In this document: piece after piece, positions 38,144 through 47,455 of the stretch
Numbering within the stretch: position 1 is the first letter of the stretch
Layout of the letters: each line of letters begins with the position of its first letter
Source of the DNA: Halomonas cupida
GTDB lineage: Bacteria; Pseudomonadota; Gammaproteobacteria; Pseudomonadales; Halomonadaceae
NCBI RefSeq assembly: GCF_900142755.1
Contig: NZ_FRCA01000001.1
Span: 122,888 to 186,887, forward strand
Length of the DNA stretch: 64,000 bases
Direction: 5' to 3'
The notes under the pieces: model-generated
The model's input: only the letters and a program-made list of their open reading frames with translations
Databases searched by the model: none
What the model was told of the DNA's origin: nothing
Translations under genes and position numbers: made by a program

Positions 38144-39133
38144 TCACTGGTTGTTGGTTGAGCGCAACTGTTCCATGGTGGTTTCCAGCGAAGCGATCTG
38201 GTCGTGGAGAAAGCTCTCGAATTGTTCGCCACTCAGTTGGAAGGGCGTCATTCCGTTGCGAGCCATGATTTCCTGCCACTGATCACTTTCATACACTCGG
38301 CGGATTGCTTGCTCCCAGAACTGCCGGTCATCCGCGCTGAGTCCCGCAGGAGCGTAGAAACCACGCCAGTTTGGCGCTACCACGTCCACGCCCTGTTCTC
38401 GGGCGGTAGGAAAACCATCCAGAGGGGCAGGCAATCGTTCCTCTGCGAGTACCGCCAGCACACGTAGATCCCCACTGTCGACAAAGCTCTTGACCTCTGA
38501 AATGTCGCCGACCACTACGTCCAGATGGTGGCCCAGTACCTGAGTGATGGCGCTGGCGCCGTTGTTGAAATCGAGGTAGGTCACCTTGTCCAGAGATGTC
38601 ACCTCTGCATCGGCAAGGACACGCAGCATGTTCAACTGGTCCCAGCCCAGAGGGCCGCTACCGCCGGAAAAGCTGACTGCCTTGATGTCTTCCTGAAGAG
38701 CATCGGTGATGTCAGCAAGCTCCTGCCAGGGCGAGTCCGTTGATACAGCCAGGGCCGCATAGTCGGCGCCGAGAGTACCCAGCCAGGCCACATCATCAAC
38801 ATCGAGGCCGGGATACTGTTGCTGTGCCAGACGTGTGGCGTTCGAGGATGAGGCGGCGACGATCAGGCCATCGTTGCCTTCTCGTTTACTCGCCACGTGA
38901 GCGTAGGCCACGCCACCAGCAGCCCCCGCCATGTTGATGGTCTGCATACTGGCATCCAAGATACCCAACTGGCGAAGCACCGTGGCGAACTGGCGGCAGG
39001 TGAAGTCCCAGCCGCCGCCGGGGTCGGCTGGTGCGATGCATTCCAGCCGCGAGGTCGGGGGTTCAGCTCCGAAAGTGGTTGATGACAGACCGAAGGTGGC
39101 CAGTGAGAGTGCAATGATTGAAGCGTGATGCAT
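38144..39133 (-). CDS. TTT-type tricarboxylate-binding protein (TctC family), copy 3
   Basis: A 329-residue periplasmic protein with a signal peptide of about 22 residues ending STTFGA. It shares the Cys-flanked ligand loop of copies 1 and 2 (CIAPADPGGGWDFTCRQ), followed by TINMAGAAGGVAYAHVASKR, FSGGSGPLGWDQLNMLRVLA, NNGASAITQVLGHHLDVVVG and NWRGFYAPAGLSADDRQFWE. Differences near the pocket (GPLGWDQ in place of KGGWDH, DFNNGAS for SYNNGGE) suggest another ligand. It has no permease of its own and may use TctAB at 34749-36727. It lies downstream of the lactonase/aconitase genes in the same orientation, after a hairpin at 39278-39303. Confidence 0.9.
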   Translation of the reverse strand: MHHASIIALSLATFGLSSTTFGAEPPTSRLECIAPADPGGGWDFTCRQFATVLRQLGILDASMQTINMAGAAGGVAYAHVASKREGNDGLIVAASSSNATRLAQQQYPGLDVDDVAWLGTLGADYAALAVSTDSPWQELADITDALQEDIKAVSFSGGSGPLGWDQLNMLRVLADAEVTSLDKVTYLDFNNGASAITQVLGHHLDVVVGDISEVKSFVDSGDLRVLAVLAEERLPAPLDGFPTAREQGVDVVAPNWRGFYAPAGLSADDRQFWEQAIRRVYESDQWQEIMARNGMTPFQLSGEQFESFLHDQIASLETTMEQLRSTNNQ

Positions 39134-39277
39134 GGCGTTGACTCCAGTTGTACTTGTTGTTGCTGAACATCAAGTCATCGACGAACAGCCTGAGGTTGAG
39201 GCACGGTGGTTCAGACTCGGTGGTTGAGGCACAGGGGCATCCGTGCGATCCACCAGGGGGTCACAGTCGTCCAGGAG

Positions 39278-39303
39278 TGCCGTTGCGGGATTCGTCAACG
39301 GCA
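39278..39303 (-). terminator. Hairpin downstream of the lactonase gene
   Basis: TGCCGTTG and CAACGGCA form an 8-bp stem with a 10-nt loop, 22 bp after the lactonase stop (39326). It lacks a U-tract, so it may act as a weak terminator or RNA-stabilising structure between the lactonase and the TctC gene. Confidence 0.4.
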
Positions 39304-39325
39304 ACGAATGCGGGTCAGAAAGAGC

Positions 39326-40381
39326 TCAGTCCATACGGAACGCCACACAGACGGGACTTGGGGTTGATATCTCACACAGTGGAGCTGTCAGCGTATCCAG
39401 TGACGATCCATCAAGAATGCACAGGGAGTCGCTGTCCTCGTTGGCGACATGCAAGCGACCATGGGGATCGAAACCGATGAAACGAGGTGTCGAACCACCC
39501 GATGCGAGGGTATGGCTGTAGTGCAGTTGTTGATTGGTGGGGTCGAGGCGGTACACGCTGATACTGTTCTCACCACGGTTGGTGACCAGTACATGCTTGC
39601 CCGACGGTGATACTGCAATGCCTGCGGCTCGGTTGTTTCCGGTATGGAAGGGCGAGACGCTGGGGCAGACCTGATAAGGGGTCAGGCGAGCGGTCTCTGA
39701 GTCAAAGCGGTAGGCGGTGAGCGTCGAGTCCAGCTCATTGACGATAAAGGCCAGCCCCCCCGATGGATGGAAATCGATATGTCGGGGGCCTGCTCCTTCG
39801 CGTGCCGTGACAGTGAGCTCGGGGCAGGGTGTCAGGCGACCTCGCTGATCATCGAAGGCGAATACAAAGGTACGGTCCAGACCCTTGTCCGGGACAATAA
39901 CGAATCGTCCGTCGGCGGTGAATGGATTGGCGTGGGGCTTGGAGAACGGCTGTTCGATGCGGTGAGGTCCCACATCGCCGGAGAGTTCCACCAGGTCGAC
40001 CACGCCCCTGAGACGGCCATCATCCTCGAGGGCGATGACTGCCAGTGAACTGGAGATATGGTTGGATACGACGATGAAGTGCTCATTATGGGAGAGCGCC
40101 ATATGCACAGGGTTGGCCCCCCCTGTACTGACCTGATTCAGCAAACGCAGTTCGCCACTCACGGGGTGCACGGAAAAGGCGCTGATGTCGCTGCGATCAC
40201 CATGAATGCAATAGAGACGGTCTCCGCGTCGATTCAGCAACAGCCAGGAAGGATTCACCAGCCCTTCCAGACATTGCAGTAGCTCCCATGCCCGGCCATC
40301 CTGGCTCACATGGTAGACACTGATACCCTTGCCGCGTGCCCGTCGACGTTGTGTGGTTCGACAGCCGATGAAAGCCAGCAT
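39326..40381 (-). CDS. Beta-propeller lactonase (6-phosphogluconolactonase / carboxymuconate cyclase family)
   Basis: A 351-residue predicted cytoplasmic seven-bladed propeller. ATG 40381 has AGGAG and begins MLAFIGCRTTQRRRARG, matching the family start; it is the second gene after aconitase, whose stop ends 2 bp before. Blade repeats include PSWLLLNRRGDRLYCIHGD, GGANPVHMALSHNEHFIVVS, PHANPFTADGRFVIVPDKGL, GPRHIDFHPSGGLAFIVNEL and AAGIAVSPSGKHVLVTNRGE, with the His/Arg/Glu pocket residues expected in this family (PHRIEQ, GAGPRH, NEL). Members hydrolyse sugar-acid lactones or interconvert carboxymuconate and its lactone. Next to aconitase and TctC genes, hydrolysis of a tricarboxylate lactone is a reasonable but unproven guess. 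Confidence 0.85.
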   Translation of the reverse strand: MLAFIGCRTTQRRRARGKGISVYHVSQDGRAWELLQCLEGLVNPSWLLLNRRGDRLYCIHGDRSDISAFSVHPVSGELRLLNQVSTGGANPVHMALSHNEHFIVVSNHISSSLAVIALEDDGRLRGVVDLVELSGDVGPHRIEQPFSKPHANPFTADGRFVIVPDKGLDRTFVFAFDDQRGRLTPCPELTVTAREGAGPRHIDFHPSGGLAFIVNELDSTLTAYRFDSETARLTPYQVCPSVSPFHTGNNRAAGIAVSPSGKHVLVTNRGENSISVYRLDPTNQQLHYSHTLASGGSTPRFIGFDPHGRLHVANEDSDSLCILDGSSLDTLTAPLCEISTPSPVCVAFRMD

Positions 40382-40383
40382 GG

Positions 40384-43128
40384 TCAAGCTCCTGAAATTG
40401 GTGAGGGTGTGGCGGGCGATGGCATGGGGGACGAGCCCTGCGACGCCCCAGCCTGTTTTCGCACAACGTAGGGAAGAATGCCGCCGTGCCACAGATAGCG
40501 CAGCTCCTGATCCGAGTCGATCTGCAGATCAAGAAGGAATTCATGGATTGTCTCATTGCGCAGGACCCGCAGGTGGACCCGATTGATGCCCAGACTGAGC
40601 TGCTCCGGCACGTCGATATCCAATCGCTCTTCACCGTCGAGAGACAGACTTGTCGGGGTACTACCGTCAGGCAGGCGCAATGGAAGGATGCCCATGCCGA
40701 TCAGATTGCTGCGGTGAATGCGCTCAAAGCTCTGGGCAATCACTGCACGCACGCCCAGCAGAGACTGAGCCTTGGCTGCCCAATCACGACTGGAGCCCGC
40801 CCCGTAGTTGATCCCGGCGACCACCACCAGCGGGATGTCTGCCGCAACATAGCTCTGAGCGGCCTCGTAGAGGATTTCGGGACTGGACTGATTCAGGGGT
40901 CTGGCCCAGACGCCCTTGCCTCCACTACTGGTGCCGGGGAGCTGGTTGTCCACCCGCGAGTTGGTGAATGCTCCACGCAACATGACTTCGTGATTGCTGC
41001 GGCGTGTGGAGTACTGGTTGAGGTCCCCAGCAGATTCGCCGTGCTCGAGCAGATAGCGTCCCGCCAGGCTATCCGCAGGTATCGCCCCGGCAGGAGAAAT
41101 GTGATCGGTGGTGACATTGTCTCCAAGCTGCATGATCACTCTTGCACTGGCAATGGACAGTGTGTGACGAGGGGATCGTGCCACTGACTCGAGATAGCGT
41201 GGGCGACGTAGATAGGTGGAGTCTGGTGCCCAATCGAAACGCAGACTTCCGCTGGCATCGAGTTGCCGCCAATGGTCAGTGCCATCCCACAGAGTAGCGT
41301 TGCGCCGGGAAAAGGCCTCGGGCACCACTACCTTACGTACCAGTCTTTCGACTTCATCATCGTCTGGCATCAGCTCATGGAGGTATACCGGCTTGCCTGC
41401 GGCGTCATGGCATAGAGGTTCTCTGGTGATATCGATGGTGACATCGCCTGCCAGCGCATAGGCAACGACAAGTGCCGGGGACATGAGATACCCGGATGAC
41501 AGTATCGGATTGACGCGCCCCTGGAAATTGCGATTGCCCGATAGCACGGCGACCGCATCCAGACCATTGCGTACCAGTTGATCAACTTCCGGGATCAGAC
41601 CACCGGAGTTGCCGATACAGGTCATGCAGCCGAACCCGGTGACGGCGAAGCCAATGGCATCGAAGTCAGCCTGTAATTCCGCTGCCTCGAGATAATCGCC
41701 AACAATGCGTGAACCCGGTGACAGTGATGTCTTGACCCAGGGGCGGCGCGTCAGGCCGCGCTGCCGGGCGCGGCGGGCCAGTAGACCTGCCTGGATCATC
41801 TCAGCCGGATTGGCGGTATTGGTGCAACTGGTAATGGCAGCGATGGCAACAGCACCGTGATCGAGTTGCCAGGCCCAATCCGGGACGTTGCCGGCCAGGT
41901 CAGCATGGCGGCTGGTGGCAAGCAGGTTGCTTGACGGGTGAGCGCTATTGCGCCAAGAGGGGGAAAGCTGGTTCAGGGCGTGACGTTCATGGGGCTGATG
42001 TGGGCCGGCGACACTGGCTTCTATGGCCGTCAGATCCAGGTCCAGACAGCGGGTGAAGTGTGGTTCCGGTGACTCATCGCGACGCCAGAGTCCTTGCTTC
42101 TCCAGATAGGTTGCTACCTGTTCACGCAGTTCCGGTGAACGTCCACTCAGCTCCAGATAATCCATGGTGATGTCGTCGAAGGGGAAGAACATCACGGTAG
42201 CGCCGTATTCCGGAGCCATGTTGGCGACAGTGCCACGGGCCGCCCAGCTCAAGCAGGAAAGTCCCGGGCCACAGAACTCGACGAACTTACCGACGACACC
42301 CTCGGCACGCAGCAGCTCGGCAATATGCAACGCCAGGTCCATGGCGGTGACCGTAGGCGAAAGGCGTCCTGTCAGGCGTATGCCAATGACTTCAGGAAGC
42401 GTCAGCGTCACCGGTTCACCCAGCATCGCTGCCTGACCTTCGAGACCTCCGACACCCCAGGCCAGAATGCCAAGCGCATTGATCATCGGTGTGTGACTAT
42501 CCGTGGCCACCATGTTGTCGGGGTGAATCCACTGACGCCCCTGATCATCTTCATGCGTCCACACCACCTGGGCCAGCGACTCCATATTGACTTGATGGAT
42601 GATCCCGGTACCGGGCGGTACAACACTGAAGTTGTCGAGGCTGCGCTCGGCCCACTTGATGAAACGATAACGTTCGGCGTTGCGGCGAAAGTCGATGTCG
42701 AGATTGCGCGCGAGAGCATCGGGATGGTCGAACTCCTCGACGATCACCGAGTGGTCAATGGCCAGTACTGCAGGGATCGATGGATTGATGTTCTCGGCCT
42801 TGCCGCCCAGTTCATGAACGGCATCACGCAGGCCGGCGAAGTCCGCCAGTGCAGGCAGGCAAGTGGTATCGTGAAACATCAGGCGGTTGGGGTAGTAGTT
42901 CACTTCGCCACTGGAGGAAGTCCCGGCGAGAAACGCCAGCAGGTTAGGCAGGTTGTCGGGTGATCGGCGCGCGACGTTTTCCAGCAGAAGGCGCAGCGAA
43001 TAGGGCATCTGTTCCAGCTGTTGCGACTTCACCAGGTCGCTCAGGTCAATGTAGTGGTAATCCTGGCCGGCAATACGCAGAGTGCGTGGTGACGGTTGTT
43101 GTCGTGCTTGTTGTGTGGTGACAGACAT
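40384..43128 (-). CDS. acnA: Aconitate hydratase A (aconitase)
   Basis: A 914-residue enzyme of the AcnA/IRP type. ATG 43128 follows GAGGG; upstream in-frame codons add a non-conserved leader. The [4Fe-4S] ligands are C435 (ITSCTNTANPAEM), C501 and C504 (GFGCMTCIGNSGG), at the same numbers as in E. coli AcnA. Other family segments are ATDSHTPMINALGILAWGVG, GVVGKFVEFCGPGLSCLSW, GRVNPILSSGYLMSPALVV, VTTDHISPAGAIPADSLAGR and GAGSSRDWAAKAQSLLGVRA. It isomerises citrate, cis-aconitate and isocitrate. Being coupled to a lactonase and next to a LysR gene, it seems an accessory copy used for imported tricarboxylates rather than the housekeeping aconitase (inference). Confidence 0.93.
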   Translation of the reverse strand: MSVTTQQARQQPSPRTLRIAGQDYHYIDLSDLVKSQQLEQMPYSLRLLLENVARRSPDNLPNLLAFLAGTSSSGEVNYYPNRLMFHDTTCLPALADFAGLRDAVHELGGKAENINPSIPAVLAIDHSVIVEEFDHPDALARNLDIDFRRNAERYRFIKWAERSLDNFSVVPPGTGIIHQVNMESLAQVVWTHEDDQGRQWIHPDNMVATDSHTPMINALGILAWGVGGLEGQAAMLGEPVTLTLPEVIGIRLTGRLSPTVTAMDLALHIAELLRAEGVVGKFVEFCGPGLSCLSWAARGTVANMAPEYGATVMFFPFDDITMDYLELSGRSPELREQVATYLEKQGLWRRDESPEPHFTRCLDLDLTAIEASVAGPHQPHERHALNQLSPSWRNSAHPSSNLLATSRHADLAGNVPDWAWQLDHGAVAIAAITSCTNTANPAEMIQAGLLARRARQRGLTRRPWVKTSLSPGSRIVGDYLEAAELQADFDAIGFAVTGFGCMTCIGNSGGLIPEVDQLVRNGLDAVAVLSGNRNFQGRVNPILSSGYLMSPALVVAYALAGDVTIDITREPLCHDAAGKPVYLHELMPDDDEVERLVRKVVVPEAFSRRNATLWDGTDHWRQLDASGSLRFDWAPDSTYLRRPRYLESVARSPRHTLSIASARVIMQLGDNVTTDHISPAGAIPADSLAGRYLLEHGESAGDLNQYSTRRSNHEVMLRGAFTNSRVDNQLPGTSSGGKGVWARPLNQSSPEILYEAAQSYVAADIPLVVVAGINYGAGSSRDWAAKAQSLLGVRAVIAQSFERIHRSNLIGMGILPLRLPDGSTPTSLSLDGEERLDIDVPEQLSLGINRVHLRVLRNETIHEFLLDLQIDSDQELRYLWHGGILPYVVRKQAGASQGSSPMPSPATPSPISGA

Positions 43129-43283
43129 CTGGCCCTCGAGCATCGTAGTGGCGGCTTGATTGCACGATACGCCCGGAGGGTGGTAGCGAAAATTGAAGCT
43201 TGGGCAAGGATGGGTTCGCCACGAGAGAAGGCGGACATTCAAGCTGTTTGTTGGCGCTTTCTGCTCAGGCTGTGGGCAGCCGC

Positions 43284-44168
43284 TCAGGAGGCACGTAGAT
43301 GCTCGACAAAGGCGCGGGCTGTCGGTGACAACTGGCGGAAATCCTTGACCCCGATGCGCAGGTTGCGAATTGCCCAGGGCTCATCGAGAGGCACATCGGT
43401 GATACCAATGGAGTGGGCATAGATACGGATCACATGACGAGGCAGAAGGGCAACGCCGAGGCCGCCTGCCACCAACTGACACATGCAGTCGAAACTGCTG
43501 ACGCGGACCTTGACGGTAGGCGTCATGCCGAGCTTCTCGGCTTCCTGAGTGATCAGCGCATAGAGCGCGCTTTCAGCGTGCGAGGCAATCAACTCGTGAC
43601 GCAGCACCTCGGAGAAGCGCACGGCTTCACGATCACTTAGATCATGGTTGACTGGTACGGCCAGGCATATCTCATCGCTGCGCCAGGCGAAGGTCTCGAG
43701 ATCCGGAGCCGGCGTATGGCTGGCGAACACTCCCACCTCGGCACGGCCGTCATTGAGAGCCCTGACGATGGCAGCACCGACTCGTTCCTCGATATCCAGT
43801 TTGACGCCGGGGAACTGAGTGGTGAAGGTCTTGATTTCTGCGGGCAGGAACTGGGCCAGCGCCGAGGTGGTCGCGTGTAGCTGAACCTGTCCCTTGATTC
43901 CTTCAGAGTAGTCCCCCAGCTCGTTTTCCATGCGATAGAGCGCTTCGAACACCTGGCGGGCATGGGTGAGCATCGATTGTCCAGCAGGCGTCAGCTCTAC
44001 ACCACGTGGATAACGCGTGAACAGTGGCGAGCCGACGCGATGCTCCAGTTCGGCGATACGTTTGCTGATGGCCGACAGCGCTAAGTGGGCCCGCTTCGAA
44101 GCTCTGGTCAGGCTCTTTTCCTCGGCGACACAGAGGAATATCTGAAGGGAAGTGAGATCGAAGCGCAT
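43284..44168 (-). CDS. LysR-family transcriptional regulator
   Basis: A 294-residue regulator. ATG 44168 gives the standard start MRFDLTSLQIFLCVAEEKSL; eight extra residues are possible from 44192. The winged helix (SLTRASKRAHLALSAISKRI) and the periplasmic-binding-like effector domain (GQVQLHATTSALAQFLPAEI, AEVGVFASHTPAPDLETFAW, LGVALLPRHVI) are typical. It lies 155 bp upstream of acnA in the same orientation, so it may control the acnA-lactonase genes and itself. Ligand unknown, probably a carboxylate. Confidence 0.9.
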   Translation of the reverse strand: MRFDLTSLQIFLCVAEEKSLTRASKRAHLALSAISKRIAELEHRVGSPLFTRYPRGVELTPAGQSMLTHARQVFEALYRMENELGDYSEGIKGQVQLHATTSALAQFLPAEIKTFTTQFPGVKLDIEERVGAAIVRALNDGRAEVGVFASHTPAPDLETFAWRSDEICLAVPVNHDLSDREAVRFSEVLRHELIASHAESALYALITQEAEKLGMTPTVKVRVSSFDCMCQLVAGGLGVALLPRHVIRIYAHSIGITDVPLDEPWAIRNLRIGVKDFRQLSPTARAFVEHLRAS

Positions 44169-44418
44169 GGTGCAGGGCACTCGGGTAGTCAATGGGTTAG
44201 GGAACAGATAACACGTTGATATAGCTGAATCAAACGCTGTTGGCGCGCGGGGGGTAGTCTTCAGCCGAATTCAGCCATGTTGTCTGGCCCCTTGATGATC
44301 CGATCCAGCACGGAGAGGTCTTCTCGGATCATGATTACGATCCTGATATCGAACATTGGGCGGAGGGGCCTGACTTGCTCAGGGGTGCTCGAATCCCTCT
44401 TCACGGAGATACCTGACA

Positions 44419-45012
44419 TCATCTCAACACGCTCCACCAGGCAACAGCGATCAATGCGACGGCCATCACCAGGTTGAATACCCTCATGCGACTGGACGTG
44501 GTCAGTAATCTGCGACTGCTGATTCCCATCAAGGCCCAACTCGAGGTGCCCAGCAGCGCCAGGCACAGGAATACCGTGGCCATGGTGGCAATGGTCGTCG
44601 GCGTCGCGTCGCTGCCGGCGAACACGGTGACCGCGGTCAAGGCCATCATCCAGCCTTTGGGGTTGATCAACTGTAGGCCGGAGGCCTTCAGACCGGTCAA
44701 AGAAATGCCCTGTTCGGCGCTGGCCGATGTTGTGGTCTTCGCCGTGGCCAGACGCCACGCCATCCAGCTCAGCCAGATGACACCGACCCATGACAGCAGG
44801 ATCGGCACCAGTGGCGCGCTGATCATCAGGCTGGCCATGCCCAGCCCTGCCAGCACGATGGTGAGTGCTGCCGTAGTACAGGCCGCGAGGATGGCTGGTG
44901 CGGTAGCACGCCAGCCGGACTGACCTGCCTTGGCCATGACCAACAGATTGATGGGGCCGGGGCTGAAGGTGATGGCCAGTGTAAAGAGTGTGTAGGGGAG
45001 CCACTGTTGCAT
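44419..45012 (-). CDS. LysE/RhtB-family amino acid exporter
   Basis: A 197-residue inner-membrane protein with five to six membrane segments and the family start ITFSPGPINLLVMAKAGQSG, WRATAPAILAACTTAAL, and the central LKASGLQLINPKGWMMALTA (LINPKxW hallmark). The family exports amino acids or homoserine-like compounds. The divergent-looking gene upstream (45102, same strand) is an AraC regulator whose stop is 89 bp from this start; such AraC-LysE pairs are common and the regulator probably controls the exporter. The 226 bp between its stop and the LysR gene hold nothing recognisable. Confidence 0.88.
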   Translation of the reverse strand: MQQWLPYTLFTLAITFSPGPINLLVMAKAGQSGWRATAPAILAACTTAALTIVLAGLGMASLMISAPLVPILLSWVGVIWLSWMAWRLATAKTTTSASAEQGISLTGLKASGLQLINPKGWMMALTAVTVFAGSDATPTTIATMATVFLCLALLGTSSWALMGISSRRLLTTSSRMRVFNLVMAVALIAVAWWSVLR

Positions 45013-45101
45013 GTCGAGAGCCTCGTGATGGTGATGTCACGAGTGTCGCTGGTGGCGGGTGATGAGTCTGGAAGGTTTGAGCAGAAAGGATTGAAGCAGA
45101 A

Positions 45102-45944
45102 TCAGTGTGCCTGAGAGCCTGTCAGGCATTGGCGTCGATACTGCGCCGGTGTCAGTCTGTAGGCACGGCGGAACCAGCGACCGAGGTGACTCTGGTCGGC
45201 AAAGCCGAGTTGGTGAGCGACATCGATGGGCAACTGGCCGGCGGCGAGGCGCTTGCGTGCCTGGTTGAGACGTAGCTGGACCAGGTAGGCATGAGGTGCA
45301 AGGCCATAGGCCGTCTTGAAGGTGCGAGACAGCCTGAAGCGATCCACTCCGCAGGCGTCGGCAAGCTCATGCAGGCTGATGTCCTGCTCGATATGGGCGT
45401 GCAGGTAGTCCCGTGCACGCGCTGCAATGGCCGGGTGGTGAGGTTGGCCGAGCTGGCGGGGCTTCCAGCCGATATGGGGCAATAACCCCTGCACCAGACT
45501 ATCCAACGCAGTGTCTCGCATGATGCGCCAGGGCTGGTGACGCAGTGCATCGATGCTGCGATGAATCTGTATCGCCAGACTGGGATCATCGGCCAGAGTG
45601 CTGTTGAAGCCGGGATAGAGCGTGGCGGGAGCGGCATCACTCTGGTGACGAAGCTCGTTGTCCAGCCACTGGGGAGAAAGGTAGAGCATGGAGTAGGTGA
45701 AGCCAGCGTCGGTTGCTGCATGGCCATCATGGACTTCCCCCGGCTCAACCAGCACGAGACGCCCGGGCGTGCTGCTGTGACGTGAGCGACGGCAGTGGAA
45801 TTGCTGCACACCCTGTTCGGTGACACCGACCAGGTAGCTGTCGTGCCAGTGGGGGTCGTAGGCATGACCATCGAAATGCGCACGAATGGTCTCGATGCCG
45901 GTGTCACTGTCCTGTTGCAGGTCGACCCAATCGGACTTGGCCAT
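45102..45944 (-). CDS. AraC-family regulator with cupin-like sensor domain
   Basis: A 280-residue regulator. Residues about 1-110 are a cupin-like AraC ligand domain (IRAHFDGHAYDPHWHDSYLV, VLVEPGEVHDGHAA). The double helix-turn-helix lies at about 175-270: DISLHELADACGVDRFRLSR, FKTAYGLAPHAYLVQLRLNQ, AHQLGFADQSHLGRWFRRAY. It precedes and probably regulates the LysE-type exporter in response to an amino acid or a related compound. Confidence 0.9.
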   Translation of the reverse strand: MAKSDWVDLQQDSDTGIETIRAHFDGHAYDPHWHDSYLVGVTEQGVQQFHCRRSRHSSTPGRLVLVEPGEVHDGHAATDAGFTYSMLYLSPQWLDNELRHQSDAAPATLYPGFNSTLADDPSLAIQIHRSIDALRHQPWRIMRDTALDSLVQGLLPHIGWKPRQLGQPHHPAIAARARDYLHAHIEQDISLHELADACGVDRFRLSRTFKTAYGLAPHAYLVQLRLNQARKRLAAGQLPIDVAHQLGFADQSHLGRWFRRAYRLTPAQYRRQCLTGSQAH

Positions 45945-45972
45945 GGCTAACGAACTCCTGACACCACCAGGG

Positions 45973-46000
45973 AGCCAACGACCAATGGTGGTCGTTGGCT
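45973..46000 (-). terminator. 12-bp perfect hairpin downstream of cysK
   Basis: AGCCAACGACCA and TGGTCGTTGGCT form a perfect 12-bp stem with a 4-nt loop, 100 bp past the cysK stop and 29 bp before the araC-type start. No U-tract follows. It may terminate cysK transcription, or be an operator of the AraC gene. Confidence 0.5.
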
Positions 46001-46099
46001 TGGGAGGTTGGTTGGTAATCCTGTGTTGGTCAGCATGGCACTATGCCAGGAGCACAGACTAGAACATTTGTGACATCGTCCGCGCCTGTTACGGGAGCC

Positions 46100-47071
46100 T
46101 TACTGTTGCAGTTCCTGCTCGCTGAACATGCCTTCGAAGAGGGCGGAGCTCAGGTAGCGCTCGGCACTGTCGGGCAGAATGACCACGATGTTCTTCGAGC
46201 GGAATTCCGGCAACTGCGAGATTCGTACCGCAGCAACGACCGCTGCGCCGCAGGAGATGCCACCGAGGATGCCTTCCTCGCGCATCAGTCGGTGTGCCAT
46301 TTCCATGGCATCCTCGTTGGATACCTGTTCGACACGATCCACCAGCGACAGATCGAGGTTGTCAGGGACGAAGCCTGCGCCGATGCCCTGGATCTTGTGG
46401 GGCGCGGGAGTCAGTTCTTCACCTGCCATGGCCTGGGTGATGATCGGTGAGGCTGTCGGCTCCACGGCCACTGTGGTGATCGCCTTGCCCCGGGTCTGCT
46501 TGATGTAGCGTGATACCCCGGTCAGAGTGCCGCCAGTGCCGACGCCGGAGACGAAGACCTCAACTTCGCCATCGGTATCTTCCCAGATCTCCGGCCCCGT
46601 GGTGGTCTCGTGAATCATCGGGTTGGCCGGGTTGCTGAATTGCTGGGGCATGAAGTACTTGTCAGGGTCCGATTGAGCAACGGCTTCCGCCTCGGCGATG
46701 GCGCCAGGCATGCCCTTGGCAGGCTCGGTCAGAATCAATTCCGCGCCCAGCGCCTTGAGTACCTTGCGCCGCTCCAGGCTCATCGAGGCCGGCATGGTCA
46801 ACAGCAGCCCATAACCACGGGCGGCCGCCACATAGGCCAGGGCGATACCGGTGTTGCCACTGGTGGGCTCGATGATGGTCATGCCGGGCTTGAGCTGGCC
46901 GCTCTTCTCGGCTTCATGGATCATCGATGCACCGATGCGACACTTGACGGAATAGGCCGGATTACGACCTTCGATCTTGGCCCAGATCGTGGCACCGTTG
47001 TTGACTCGGTTGAGGCGGACCAGCGGCGTATTGCCGATGGAGCGGGAATTATCGTCGTAGATACGCGCCAT
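46100..47071 (-). CDS. cysK: Cysteine synthase A (O-acetylserine sulfhydrylase)
   Basis: A 323-residue PLP enzyme making cysteine from O-acetylserine and sulfide. It starts [20 protein letters not shown] as in CysK; the PLP lysine is K43 in [11 protein letters not shown], the substrate loop is [13 protein letters not shown], the phosphate-binding loop [14 protein letters not shown], and the PLP-nitrogen Ser lies in [12 protein letters not shown]. The length matches CysK rather than CysM (about 300). The C-terminus reads [12 protein letters not shown]. It stands alone, with a 384-bp upstream gap that should contain its promoter. Confidence 0.95.
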   Translation of the reverse strand: MARIYDDNSRSIGNTPLVRLNRVNNGATIWAKIEGRNPAYSVKCRIGASMIHEAEKSGQLKPGMTIIEPTSGNTGIALAYVAAARGYGLLLTMPASMSLERRKVLKALGAELILTEPAKGMPGAIAEAEAVAQSDPDKYFMPQQFSNPANPMIHETTTGPEIWEDTDGEVEVFVSGVGTGGTLTGVSRYIKQTRGKAITTVAVEPTASPIITQAMAGEELTPAPHKIQGIGAGFVPDNLDLSLVDRVEQVSNEDAMEMAHRLMREEGILGGISCGAAVVAAVRISQLPEFRSKNIVVILPDSAERYLSSALFEGMFSEQELQQ

Positions 47072-47455
47072 ATCATGCTCCTTTCCGAATGCGGCCTACG
47101 CAGCCAACTGTGACCAGTAGCTGCGCATGGACAAGTGAAACCGGTCCTCATCATGCCTGAGTATCAACGAGATATCTGCACTCGATCCGCGATGTATGAG
47201 GGGCTCCGGGGATATGGTGATATTAACCCGGCATGCTTTCATGTTGGGTTAATGGCGGCACAGGGACGTGTCGCCGTCGGCCATCAGGCCGACGCGAGGC
47301 CGCACCCCACCAGCAGATCCGCGCATCTGCGCCAGTGTGGTGCGGACGACAATCAAATCGATCAGGATGAGCTATTTGATTGCCATGTTAATAGCCTGGC
47401 ATACCGCTTTTCGATCGGCATACCAATCGCAAGTCAGTATGTCAGGCTCATTGGT
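47072..47455. other. Intergenic region between cysK and the RND pump genes
   Basis: No credible gene. It should hold the cysK promoter and the end of the RND operon. Three inverted repeats are visible: ATTAACCC / GGGTTAAT (47222-47229 and 47246-47253), CGTCGGCC / GGCCGACG with a 4-nt loop (47275-47294) and CAATCAAAT / ATTTGATTG with a 15-bp spacer (47350-47382). None has a clear U-tract. The first is placed like an operator about 150 bp before cysK. Confidence 0.5.

Noticed and set aside
44261..45040. 259-codon minus-strand frame overlapping the LysE-type gene
   Set aside because: It is out of frame with a protein that has clear LysE/RhtB motifs and membrane segments, and its own product is His/Arg/Gln-rich without a domain.
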